From positions 1 through 33,609 of the forward strand of contig JAHCIP010000028.1 in the NCBI GenBank assembly GCA_026129165.1: DNA of 33,609 nt, read 5' to 3'. Shown here in pieces: positions 23,883 through 31,746 of this stretch. The notes under the pieces were generated by a model. The model worked only from the letters and a program-made list of their open reading frames with translations. It was not told the DNA's origin and did not search any database. The position numbers and the translations under genes were made by a program. Numbering within the stretch: the first letter of the stretch is position 1; the number at the start of each line of letters is the position of its first letter. Origin of the DNA: Anaerolineae bacterium (lineage in GTDB: Bacteria > Chloroflexota > Anaerolineae > Epilineales > JAHCIE01).

Positions 23883-25262
23883 ATGCCGAAAGACTTTGTC
23901 GGGATGCAAATTGGCGCAATCAGTTTTGTGGATGAGGGCGTGGAGCCGGTCCTCGACTGGCTCCAGGAAAAATGTGGCGTCAACGCGCTGTGTATCTCGG
24001 CCCTGACCTGGAGCCGAGGTAACGCGGGCCGCGCCACCGAGGGCTACCCCGATCACGGCCCGGCCGAGCCAGACTATCTCAAGGGTGGGGCGATGTACAA
24101 AATCCACCCGCAATACTATGTCGGTTCGCCCGTGCCTCGTTTCGAAGCCCCCGACCCGTTGTACAAAGGTTTCGACACCCTGGGGGATGTTATTCCCGCC
24201 GCCCGCGCGCGGGGCATGAAGGTCTATCCCTACTACTGCGAGACAGCCCAATCCTCCGTGCGCCACATCTGGCAGCCTGGCTGGCACAACTTCCTCGACG
24301 TGGACCATCGCGGTCGCGTGGCGACGCGCCCCTCGCTCATGAACCCTGCCTACCAGTCCTGGTGGCACAGCGTCCTCGATGACTGGTTCAATAGCTACAC
24401 TCTGGATGGCCTGTTGTGGGGTATCGAGCGCCAGAGCCCGCTCATGGACCTGCTAGGTGGCGACACCACGACGGGCTTTGACCGCTACTTCCAGGAAGAG
24501 GCGGCGCGGCGCGGCATCGACACTCAGCGAGCTATCCAGGGCTATCGCAAGGTCGAGGAGTGGCTGGCCGATGTCCGCAAGGGGGCCAAGCCCCGCGACG
24601 GCTTCTTTATCAGCTTCCTGCGCGTCCTACTTCACCACCCCGAAGTCTTCCAGTGGGAGAAGATGTGGCTGGACGCCCACGAGAACTTCTACTACGGCAT
24701 CGCCGGTATGGTGAAGTTCATCAGCCCCAAGCTGGAGATGGGCTACGGCATCTGGCAGGTCATCAACACCTTCAACCCCTATCTGCGCGCCCAGTACGAC
24801 GCGGCTGACCTCCAGCGCTACGCCGACTGGCTCAAGCCCGTGCTATACGATGTGCCAGCCGGGGTGCGCTTCGCCCGCTTCGCCCGTGGCTGGCAGCAGA
24901 CCATCCTCAAGGACGCCTCGCCCGAAGCCGTGGTGGATGGCATGGCGACACTGCTCGGCCTGGACATCGCCCCGCTAGCCGAGTTACCGATGGCTGGCTT
25001 TAGCCCTGACTATATACGCCAGAAAACGGCGGAACTCATCGAGGCCACGGGCGGCAAGGTCAAGGTCTACCCTGGCATTGGCCTCGGCGCGCCCAGCGGC
25101 CCTGGCGGCAAAGCCATCTCACCCAAGGACGCCCGGGATGCTGTGGTGGCGGCCTACGAGGGTGGGGCGCACGGCGTGCTCATCTCGCGCAACTACTCCG
25201 AGGCGAACCTCAGGGATATGGCCGCCGTGGGCGACGCCCTCAAGGAGCTAGGACGATGGTAG
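23883..25262 (+). CDS. Uncharacterised TIM-barrel-like protein (glycoside-hydrolase-like)
   Basis: I do not recognise a named family with certainty. The 459-residue protein resembles (beta/alpha)8-barrel glycoside-hydrolase-like proteins. It begins GMQIGAISFVDEGVEPVLDW, has a long middle segment rich in Trp and Tyr (ARGMKVYPYYCETAQSS, NPAYQSWWHSVLDDW), an acidic DGLLWGIERQSP motif at the expected end of a strand, and a final strand-helix GAHGVLISRNYSEANL. There is no signal peptide, so it is cytoplasmic. GGGAGG lies 4 bases before the ATG at 23883; an adjacent ATG at 23880 is nearly equivalent. It overlaps the following oxidoreductase by 7 bases, indicating coupled translation and a shared pathway. 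A sugar or polyol side chain on the substrate would explain both genes, but this is speculation. Confidence 0.65.
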   Translation: MPKDFVGMQIGAISFVDEGVEPVLDWLQEKCGVNALCISALTWSRGNAGRATEGYPDHGPAEPDYLKGGAMYKIHPQYYVGSPVPRFEAPDPLYKGFDTLGDVIPAARARGMKVYPYYCETAQSSVRHIWQPGWHNFLDVDHRGRVATRPSLMNPAYQSWWHSVLDDWFNSYTLDGLLWGIERQSPLMDLLGGDTTTGFDRYFQEEAARRGIDTQRAIQGYRKVEEWLADVRKGAKPRDGFFISFLRVLLHHPEVFQWEKMWLDAHENFYYGIAGMVKFISPKLEMGYGIWQVINTFNPYLRAQYDAADLQRYADWLKPVLYDVPAGVRFARFARGWQQTILKDASPEAVVDGMATLLGLDIAPLAELPMAGFSPDYIRQKTAELIEATGGKVKVYPGIGLGAPSGPGGKAISPKDARDAVVAAYEGGAHGVLISRNYSEANLRDMAAVGDALKELGRW

Positions 25263-26335
25263 ACACCGTCCGCATTGGCATCCTGGGAACGGGCTTCGGT
25301 GTGCGAGCGATGGTGCCGGGCTTCCACTTCACGCCGGGGGCGGAGGTGGTCGCCATCTGTAGCGGTCGCCTGGCGCGCGCCGAGGCGGCCTCTCGCGAGC
25401 ACAATATCCCCCATGCCTTTGACGACTACCGTGCCATGCTGGATCAGGTCGAGATGGACATGGTCGCCATTGTCACGCCGGTCAGCCTGCATCACCCCAT
25501 GACCCTGGCCGCCCTCGAACACGGCTGCCATGTGCTATGCGAGAAGCCCATGGCGCTCAACCTGGGCGAGGCGCTGGAGATGTACCAGCGCGCTCAGGCG
25601 GTGGGCGTGGTCCACATGATCGACCACGAGTTGCGCTTCAACCCGACGCGCCGCCGCCTGGGGGAGTTACTGGCCCAGGGCTACCTTGGTCGCGTCTACC
25701 ACGTCAACCTCCAAGCCTTTGTCGATGCTCGCGCCGACCCCCAGCAACCCTGGGGCTGGTGGTTCTCCAAGGCGCAGGGGGGCGGTGGGCTGGGCGCGGC
25801 TGGCTCGCATCATGTAGACTTGTTGCGCTGGTGGTTGGGTGAACTGGTCGCCGTTGACGGTCGTGTGGACACCCTTATCAAGCAGCGCCCGGACCCGCAG
25901 ACAGGCGAGCCACGCGTGGTCGACGCCGACGACTACTACTTTTTCCAGGGTGAGTTGGCGAGTGGGGCGCGAGTCACCGTTGAGGCCAGCTATATCTGCC
26001 GCCCTAACAAAGGCACGCGCATTGAGATTTACGGCGAGAAGGGCAGCCTGATCCTTGACGCCGACGACCGGCTGTGGGGGATGCAGGCCGGCGATACGCA
26101 GCCGGCCGAGCTAACCGTTCCCGACCCGCTGCTCGATACCCCCGGTGTGTCCACCAATGTGTGGAGCCGTTCCTTTATCTATCAAGCCCGCGAGATGGTC
26201 AACGCCATCCGCGAAGGCCGAGGTGTCGGCTGGGGAGCGACCTTCCGCGACGGAGCGCAGACCCAGGCTGTTCTGGACGCCGTGCGTCAGTCCTCTGACG
26301 AGCGGCGGTGGGTCGAGGTTAAGACACTGGCTTAG
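25256..26335 (+). CDS. Gfo/Idh/MocA family oxidoreductase 1
   Basis: NAD(P)-dependent dehydrogenase of 359 residues. The N-terminal Rossmann motif GILGTGFG (about 8-15) and the family's CEKPMA motif (Glu96, Lys97, Pro98) are present. The C-terminal alpha/beta dimer domain carries AAGSHHVDLLRWWLGE, with the histidine pair typical of the active site. The family oxidises sugars, polyols, myo-inositol and similar hydroxyl compounds. The ATG overlaps the previous gene, and the next gene follows after 24 bases with a good ribosome binding site. A second, divergent member of the same family is at 29282-30268. Confidence 0.9.
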   Translation: MVDTVRIGILGTGFGVRAMVPGFHFTPGAEVVAICSGRLARAEAASREHNIPHAFDDYRAMLDQVEMDMVAIVTPVSLHHPMTLAALEHGCHVLCEKPMALNLGEALEMYQRAQAVGVVHMIDHELRFNPTRRRLGELLAQGYLGRVYHVNLQAFVDARADPQQPWGWWFSKAQGGGGLGAAGSHHVDLLRWWLGELVAVDGRVDTLIKQRPDPQTGEPRVVDADDYYFFQGELASGARVTVEASYICRPNKGTRIEIYGEKGSLILDADDRLWGMQAGDTQPAELTVPDPLLDTPGVSTNVWSRSFIYQAREMVNAIREGRGVGWGATFRDGAQTQAVLDAVRQSSDERRWVEVKTLA

Positions 26336-26359
26336 TGGACCCGAATCAAGGAGGACTCG

Positions 26360-27586
26360 ATGCCCGAACCAGCTGCCTGGCGTTATCAGAAGATTATCAA
26401 GCCCATGTTTGATATTCCCACCGGTCACACCGTTCTCCTGGGACGCGTATTGACCTGCGCGGGTGACGAAAGCATTGAGGATGGGTTTGTCGAAATCGCG
26501 GGTGATAAGATCAAAGCCGTGGGTCGCCGCGCTGACCTGGGGCAGACCGACGCGGCCGTGATCGACACCGGCGCGACCATTATGCCCGGCATGTTCAACA
26601 ATCACGCTCACCTGGCCTGGGACGGCGTGCATGACCTGGCGCGCCAGTCGATGGACGACGCGCCTGAAATCAGCGCCTACAAGTGCGCGGGCAATATGCT
26701 CATCAGCCTCCGGGCTGGCGTAACCACCGTGCGCGACCTGGGCATGAACAAGACCAACTTTGTCGCCAAGCAGGCCGTCGAGCAGGGTATCTTCCCGGGC
26801 CCGCGCCTGCTGATCTGTGGCGAGGCGATTATTCAGACGGGCGGACATACTTACTGGTGCTGCCGCGAGGCCAGCGGGCCGGATGAGATGCGCCGCGCCG
26901 TGCGCGAGCAGGTCCGAGGTGGCGCCGACCTCATCAAGATTATGGCCTGCCATGACCGGCTCGAGTTCACCGACGCTGAGCTAGAGGCGGTTATTGACGA
27001 GTCACACCGCAACGGCCTGCCCATCACGGCTCATGCCACCTATGACGCCTGCATCAACCGCGTGGCCCGCTTTGGCGTGGACTGTATCGAACATGGCGGG
27101 AGCATGAGCGAGGAGACAATCCAGATTCTGCTGGATAAGAAGATTCCCATCGTCACGACCTTCGCGCCCATCCTCATGCAGAGCCAGCCTGAGATTGCAC
27201 GCAAGTTCAGCGTGCCAGAGTGGAAAATCGAGGAGCGCCAGCGGCAGATTGGCGACCCGCGCCGCTATGCCGGTCTAGTCGCGGCGGCGAAGGCGGGCGT
27301 GACCATCGCCTTTGGCACGGACGCCGGCAGCCCCGTCGTCGGCCACAACGTGGTCGGGCCGGAGCTAAAGCATATGGTCAAGGTGGGCGTCGTTCCCGAC
27401 AACTACGCGGCGCTACGCAGCGCGACGAGCGTCGCCGCCCAGATTAACAAGCTGGATGCTAAGCTAGGAACGCTCGTGGCGGGCAAGCTGGCCGACGTGA
27501 TTGTGGTTGATGGCGACCCGCTGGCCGACCTGTTGGCGCTCGCCAACGTCAAGATGACGTATGTGGGCGGGCGTCGCCTCGTCTAG
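26360..27586 (+). CDS. Metal-dependent amidohydrolase (prolidase/imidazolonepropionase-like)
   Basis: Amidohydrolase-superfamily enzyme of 408 residues with the full binuclear metal site: His82-x-His84 in FNNHAHL, carboxylated Lys193 in LIKIMAC, His225 in ITAHAT, His245 in CIEHGG and Asp321 in FGTDAG. The layout matches bacterial Xaa-Pro dipeptidase-like and imidazolonepropionase-like members, which hydrolyse peptide bonds or cyclic amides. No signal peptide. AAGGAGG lies 6 bases before the ATG. A terminator-like hairpin and 152 bases separate it from the next cyclic amidohydrolase. Confidence 0.88.
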   Translation: MPEPAAWRYQKIIKPMFDIPTGHTVLLGRVLTCAGDESIEDGFVEIAGDKIKAVGRRADLGQTDAAVIDTGATIMPGMFNNHAHLAWDGVHDLARQSMDDAPEISAYKCAGNMLISLRAGVTTVRDLGMNKTNFVAKQAVEQGIFPGPRLLICGEAIIQTGGHTYWCCREASGPDEMRRAVREQVRGGADLIKIMACHDRLEFTDAELEAVIDESHRNGLPITAHATYDACINRVARFGVDCIEHGGSMSEETIQILLDKKIPIVTTFAPILMQSQPEIARKFSVPEWKIEERQRQIGDPRRYAGLVAAAKAGVTIAFGTDAGSPVVGHNVVGPELKHMVKVGVVPDNYAALRSATSVAAQINKLDAKLGTLVAGKLADVIVVDGDPLADLLALANVKMTYVGGRRLV

Positions 27587-27605
27587 GGTCGTTGTTCGTG
27601 GAGAG

Positions 27606-27697
27606 TAAAATCGGCAGTCTTGGCGGCGAGGCGAGGCGAGGCGTCAGCCGGTTTGGCCTCGGTAACGCAAGCCTCGTCTCCCGATTGCCGATTTTTT
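27606..27697 (+). terminator. Candidate terminator hairpin after the amidohydrolase
   Basis: Bases 27607-27616 pair with 27686-27695, followed by a T-run to 27697. Inner GAGGC-type repeats (three tandem GGCGA-like units) can pair with GCCTC at 27671-27675. The loop is long, so termination may be partial, acting as an attenuator before the cyclic amidohydrolase gene. Confidence 0.5.
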
Positions 27698-27738
27698 GTC
27701 AGCCTGCCTGCCCGCATTGGACTGAGAAAGGGGTACTT

Positions 27739-29154
27739 ATGCTGGACCTCGCCCTTGTCGGCGGGAAAGCTGTGACGCCGATCGGCGTCCTCGACGCCGA
27801 TATCGGGGTCGAGGACGGCCGCATTGCCATCATGGCCGTGGCGGGCGCGTTACCGTCGGCTCGTCAGACACTTGACGTCAGCCATCAACTGGTGATGCCC
27901 GGCGCGATAGACATCCATTTCCACTGCCGTGCCCCTGCCCACCCGAACCGGGGCGATTTCGCGACCGAGACGCGCGCCGCCGCTGCCGGTGGAGTCACGA
28001 CTGTCTTCGAGATGCCCATTTCCAAGCCTGGCTGCGCCACGCCAGAGATTTTTCGCGCCCGCCGCGCGCTGGGCGAAGCCAATGTCTATGTCAACTTCGG
28101 TCTGTACGGTGCGCCTGGCACGTTGCAGCGCGAGAACGTCATGGGCATGGCCGAGGAGGGCGCGATTGCCTACAAGATTTTTATGCATGCCGCGCCGCCG
28201 TTTCGTGCCGATGAGTTTCTAGGGCTGTGCCTCCCCAACGAGGCTGACTTCTACGCAGCCCTACGGCTCGTTAAGGAAACCGGGCGGCGCTGCACCGTCC
28301 ACGCCGAGAACAACAACCTCCTGGAATACCACATTGCCCAACTCAGCGCGCAGGGCCGTATGGACGCCAGGGCGCACGTCGACTCGCGCCCGCCCGTGGT
28401 CGAGGGGCTGGCGATTGCTCAGGCCCTCACCGTGGCTGAAGACCTGCGCCAACCGGTTCACATCGCCCACCTCAGTTCGGCGGCGGGGCTGAGTATCATC
28501 CGCCGCTATCAGCAGGCCGGCGCGCCAGTGACGACAGAGACGTGTCCCCACTACCTGCTGTTTACCGAGGCCGACATGGACCGCTGCGGCCCCTATGCAA
28601 AGATCAGTCCACCCCTACGCAGCCAGGCCGACATTGACGCGCTCTGGCAAGGGGTGGTGGATGGCAGTATCACATCGGTCACCACCGATCATTCGCCATT
28701 TACGGTCGAGGAGAAGGAACGCGCGCGCCACGACATCTGGTCCGCGCCGTCGGGCGCGCCAGGGATCGAGGAACTCGTGCCGTTTATGATGAGCGAGGCG
28801 CTACGGGGACGAATGTCAATTGAGACAGCGGTGGACCTGATCAGCGCCAACGGCGCCCGGCTGTTTGACCTTTACCCTCAGAAGGGCGCTCTCGTCGCGG
28901 GCGCAGACGCCGACATTACCGTCTACGACCCGCGCCCGGTAGTACGCGTTGACCGCACCAAGCTGTTTACCAAGGCCCGTGACTGCGATTGTCTCTATGA
29001 TGGGAGGGAGATGCAGGGCCAGGTGACCACCACCATTGTCAATGGCAAGATTGTCTTCCGCGAGGGGCAGATTGTCGGCGCGCGCGGCGATGGGCGCTTT
29101 GTCCGCCCCTTGACGCGCATTGAGGCCCAGGTTGAGGCGGAGGCTACCGTCTAG
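27739..29154 (+). CDS. Cyclic amidohydrolase (dihydropyrimidinase/allantoinase/dihydroorotase-like)
   Basis: Zinc amidohydrolase of 471 residues that should open or close a cyclic amide or imide ring. The binuclear metal residues are all visible: His60 and His62 in DIHFHCR, carboxylated Lys146 in AYKIFMH, His188 in VHAENN, His244 in IAHLSS and Asp317 in TTDHSPF. TTETCPHYLLFT and AKISPPLRSQ are shared with allantoinases and dihydroorotases. The ATG at 27739 is chosen because GAAAGGGG lies upstream; the open frame reaches 27592 but crosses the hairpin and has no family sequence. It is the last gene of the gntR-led plus-strand series and is followed by a strong terminator. It may act on a hydantoin-like substrate in parallel with the ATP-dependent HyuA/HyuB enzymes. 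Confidence 0.9.
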   Translation: MLDLALVGGKAVTPIGVLDADIGVEDGRIAIMAVAGALPSARQTLDVSHQLVMPGAIDIHFHCRAPAHPNRGDFATETRAAAAGGVTTVFEMPISKPGCATPEIFRARRALGEANVYVNFGLYGAPGTLQRENVMGMAEEGAIAYKIFMHAAPPFRADEFLGLCLPNEADFYAALRLVKETGRRCTVHAENNNLLEYHIAQLSAQGRMDARAHVDSRPPVVEGLAIAQALTVAEDLRQPVHIAHLSSAAGLSIIRRYQQAGAPVTTETCPHYLLFTEADMDRCGPYAKISPPLRSQADIDALWQGVVDGSITSVTTDHSPFTVEEKERARHDIWSAPSGAPGIEELVPFMMSEALRGRMSIETAVDLISANGARLFDLYPQKGALVAGADADITVYDPRPVVRVDRTKLFTKARDCDCLYDGREMQGQVTTTIVNGKIVFREGQIVGARGDGRFVRPLTRIEAQVEAEATV

Positions 29155-29174
29155 TCCACGCCGCCTAGACGCCG

Positions 29175-29209
29175 AAAGCGCGGTGACCATGTTCGTCACC
29201 GCGCTTTTT
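29175..29209 (+). terminator. Intrinsic terminator of the gntR-led gene series
   Basis: A perfect 13-bp stem, 29175-29187 with 29195-29207, with a 7-base loop, followed by a T-run ending at 29209. It lies 20 bases after the cyclic amidohydrolase stop. Confidence 0.9.
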
Positions 29210-29221
29210 ATTAAACTCGGC

Positions 29222-29282
29222 GTTCGCCGTGGGCGCTTCAGCGCTCCGCATGTCAAGCGGTGCTGAAGCACCCACGACGAAC
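29222..29282. repeat. Long imperfect hairpin at the convergent junction
   Basis: The arm 29222-29242 pairs with 29262-29282 with two mismatches, and an inner 4-bp stem (29246-29249 with 29257-29260) caps it. It touches the stop codon of the minus-strand oxidoreductase and probably helps end transcription from that side. Confidence 0.6.
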
Positions 29283-30268
29283 TATGCATTGGCGGATAGT
29301 TGTACCACCCGTCTCCCTTCCGCCGACTGATAGATAGCCAGAGCAACGGCGAGGGCAGCGCGGCCATCCTCGCCGGTCACGCTGGGGTCGCGGTCCTCAC
29401 GGATAGCGGCGACGAACTCCGCCGCCTGGCGCAAGAAGTTGTCGTCGCGCTCGATAGTCACGCGGTAGGCCCGCGTCTCGCTGCTAAACTCGACAAACTC
29501 GCGCGTCCAGACGCGGAGCATCCCCTCGGAGCCAAACACCTCTGTCGCCCAGTGGCGCGGCGTGACACGATAGCCCGGCGAGTTCTCGAAGAGCGTCGCC
29601 GTCGCGCCATTGGCAAAGGTCAGGATGGCTGTCAACCCGTCCTCGCAGTCGGTCGTCTGGGAGTAGGTTCGCGCCTGGGCGTAGACCTGCGTGACCTCGG
29701 AGCCTAGAAGCCAGCGCACGCGGTCGACGGCGTGGATGCCGCCGTACATCAGCACCCCGCCGCCCGCCTCAGCCCGCCGCCACACCCAGGCCGGAACATA
29801 CCGCCCGCCCTGTGACAGTAGATTATCCAGCGCCATCGTCGGCGTGCCTAGCTCACCACGAGCGATGATCCCCTTGGCCGTCTGCCACTCCTCGCGAAAG
29901 CGATGGACAAACGAGATCATCAGCCGTACCTCGGCCTGGCCCGTCGCCTGGAGGATGGCGTCGGCATCCGCCAGGGTGTTGGCGATGGGCTTTTCGAGCA
30001 GGATGTGCCAACCGCGCTGTGCGGCGGCCGTCGCCGAGCCGCGGTGGAGGTGGTGTGGCAGGCAGATACTGACGGCATCCAGGTCGGCGTCGAGCATGGC
30101 CTCCCAATTGGGGTACACCCGCGCCCCACTAGGTTTGGCGAGAGCCTCGGCGCGCTTCGCGTCAACATCCGCAATGGCTGTGACGATGACATCGTTGAGC
30201 TGGGCGTAGGCTTCGGCGTGGCGCTGGGCCACCTGGCCCGCACCCATAATCCCGACTCGCAAGGGCAT
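29282..30268 (-). CDS. Gfo/Idh/MocA family oxidoreductase 2
   Basis: NAD(P)-dependent dehydrogenase of 328 residues. The Rossmann motif is GIMGAGQVAQRH (about 6-17) and the family motif LLEKPIA has Glu92, Lys93 and Pro94. The active-site region reads GGIHAVDRVRWLLG. AAGGAA lies 8 bases before the ATG. It follows the aminotransferase after 36 bases on the same strand and should be co-transcribed from the operator E promoter. It is clearly divergent from the oxidoreductase at 25256-26335, so the two probably act on different intermediates. Confidence 0.9.
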   Translation of the reverse strand: MPLRVGIMGAGQVAQRHAEAYAQLNDVIVTAIADVDAKRAEALAKPSGARVYPNWEAMLDADLDAVSICLPHHLHRGSATAAAQRGWHILLEKPIANTLADADAILQATGQAEVRLMISFVHRFREEWQTAKGIIARGELGTPTMALDNLLSQGGRYVPAWVWRRAEAGGGVLMYGGIHAVDRVRWLLGSEVTQVYAQARTYSQTTDCEDGLTAILTFANGATATLFENSPGYRVTPRHWATEVFGSEGMLRVWTREFVEFSSETRAYRVTIERDDNFLRQAAEFVAAIREDRDPSVTGEDGRAALAVALAIYQSAEGRRVVQLSANA

Positions 30269-30304
30269 GCTGTGTTCCTTCTACATAGCAGCGTAGGGCG
30301 CTGG

Positions 30305-31498
30305 CTACGAGACCACCGGCGCCTTCTCGCGCAACCGCTCGACCACGCGGGCCATGCGCGCCAGGCCCTCTTCAAGCTTGTCTAGGGGCGAGGTGAACGC
30401 GCCGCGAACGGTGTACAGTGTGCTAGGGTCAACCGCGCCGCCCCCACCGCCGATGACGACGCCGGCCTCGTCGCGCACCGTGCGGCTAAAGGTCGGTGAG
30501 TCGAGGCCGGCGCCAGTGATGTCGATGAGGATGTAGTACGCGCCACGCGGGCGGCCATAGGGCAGGCCCATCTTGTCCAGCGCCGCCATCCAGGTTCGGC
30601 GGCGGCGGTCATACTCGGCCAGCACCGGGACGAACCAGTCGTGGGGGCCGGTGATAGCGGCCAACGCGGCCCACTGCGAGACGGCGGGGGCGCAGATGGT
30701 CAGGCCGTGGTGGATGGGCAGGATCGCTTGAATTAACCCCGCGTCGGCCACGATATACCCTACCCGCCAACCCGTCATCGAGTAGCCCTTGGAGAAGCCA
30801 TTGATGGTAATGGTGCGCTCTTTCATCCCTGGTAGCGAGGCGATACTGGTCACCGTGGCGTCGTCGTAGACAAACATCTCATACAGTTCGTCGGACACCA
30901 CGAGCAGATCGTGTTCCTGGGCAATTTTAGCGATGGCCTTCACCGTTGCGGGGCGGAAGACGGCAGCGGTGGGGTTGTTGGGCGAGACGAGGATGATGCC
31001 CTTCGTCTTGGGGCCAATGTGCGCCTCTAGAGTGGCGGGGTCTAGCTCATAACTATTATGGGCCGAGGTAGGAACAGGGACGAGGTCCGCCCCCGCCAGC
31101 CAGGCGTCGCGGCGATACTCATCATAAAAGGGCGCGGCGATAAGCATTTCCTCGCCGGGGTTCAGGAAGGCGAGCAGAATGGCAATCAGCGCCTCCTGCG
31201 TGCCCGTGGTCACAATGACCTCGCTGCCTGGGTTGACCTTCACCCCGTTAACCCGTTCCATCTTCTCAGCGATGGCTTCGCGGAGAGGCATGATCCCGGC
31301 CCAGGGGGTGTAGGCCGTGTGACCATCGGCTAACGCCTTGCGCCCCGCTTCCACGACGTGAGGCGGCGTGGGAAAATCGGGCGTACCGCTCGACAGTGTA
31401 ATCAGGCCCGGTTGGGGAACCGATGTTTGATGCGGGAAGGTGGCGCGCACCTGGCGGACACGATCCGACCACCAGCGGCTTTGGGGAAAGTCTGTCAT
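30305..31498 (-). CDS. Class I/II PLP-dependent aminotransferase
   Basis: Fold-type I aminotransferase of 397 residues, of the aspartate aminotransferase-like group. It shows TGTQEAL (about 98-104), the SPNNPTA motif (about 172-178), PLP-ring residues Asp203 and Tyr206 in VSDELYE, and the PLP-binding Lys237 in GFSKGYSMTGWRVGY. A likely carboxylate-binding arginine is in YTVRGAF near the C-terminus. The ATG at 31498 has AAGGAG 11 bases upstream; the open frame reaches 31570 but the extra residues look non-coding. It would remove or add the amino group of the amino acid released by the upstream hydrolases. The donor and acceptor cannot be told from the sequence. Confidence 0.9.
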   Translation of the reverse strand: MTDFPQSRWWSDRVRQVRATFPHQTSVPQPGLITLSSGTPDFPTPPHVVEAGRKALADGHTAYTPWAGIMPLREAIAEKMERVNGVKVNPGSEVIVTTGTQEALIAILLAFLNPGEEMLIAAPFYDEYRRDAWLAGADLVPVPTSAHNSYELDPATLEAHIGPKTKGIILVSPNNPTAAVFRPATVKAIAKIAQEHDLLVVSDELYEMFVYDDATVTSIASLPGMKERTITINGFSKGYSMTGWRVGYIVADAGLIQAILPIHHGLTICAPAVSQWAALAAITGPHDWFVPVLAEYDRRRRTWMAALDKMGLPYGRPRGAYYILIDITGAGLDSPTFSRTVRDEAGVVIGGGGGAVDPSTLYTVRGAFTSPLDKLEEGLARMARVVERLREKAPVVS

Positions 31499-31597
31499 AC
31501 GCGTTGTGTCTCCTTGCCCTAGTGAGTTTAGATAACAGGGACTGTCATGGCGCTCGTGGCGGATTTGCAATCCAGCCGGAGCATAGTAGACAAGCTG

Positions 31598-31625
31598 ATT
31601 GTATCTCAGTCGCGGTGAATGTCAA
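31598..31625 (-). promoter_or_regulatory. Predicted promoter of the aminotransferase operon
   Basis: On the minus strand, TTGACA at 31625-31620, a 16-base spacer and TACAAT at 31603-31598. Operator E lies just upstream of the -35 box. Confidence 0.62.
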
Positions 31626-31631
31626 ATAATT

Positions 31632-31652
31632 GTCGACAATCGACTGATGACA
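31632..31652. promoter_or_regulatory. Operator site E, RTYGACA heptamers
   Basis: Heptamers GTCGACA, ATCGACT and a weaker GATGACA, starting 6 bases beyond the -35 box of the aminotransferase promoter. Confidence 0.62.
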
Positions 31653-31671
31653 GAAAAATGCGGCCTTGAAT

Positions 31672-31700
31672 TTGACACTCACCTTCAGCCATGTTATCAT
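31672..31700 (+). promoter_or_regulatory. Predicted promoter of hyuB3
   Basis: TTGACA at 31672-31677, a 17-base spacer and TATCAT at 31695-31700 with an extended -10 TGT. The start is expected near 31707, directly before operator F. Confidence 0.65.
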
Positions 31701-31709
31701 GTTGCTCAT

Positions 31710-31731
31710 TGACGATTGTCGACAGTCAACA
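31710..31731. promoter_or_regulatory. Operator site F, RTYGACA heptamers
   Basis: Read on the minus strand it holds GTTGACT, GTCGACA and ATCGTCA; on the plus strand GTCGACA and GTCAACA. It lies at the predicted hyuB3 start site, the same placement as sites A and D. Confidence 0.66.
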
Positions 31732-31746
31732 CTTTTTGGAGACCCT

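Noticed and set aside
27592..27738. Upstream extension of the cyclic amidohydrolase
   Set aside because: It crosses the terminator-like hairpin and does not resemble the family.
31666..31746. Upstream extension of hyuB3
   Set aside because: It runs through the -35, -10 and operator F; the ATG at 31747 has a ribosome binding site and matches the paralogs.
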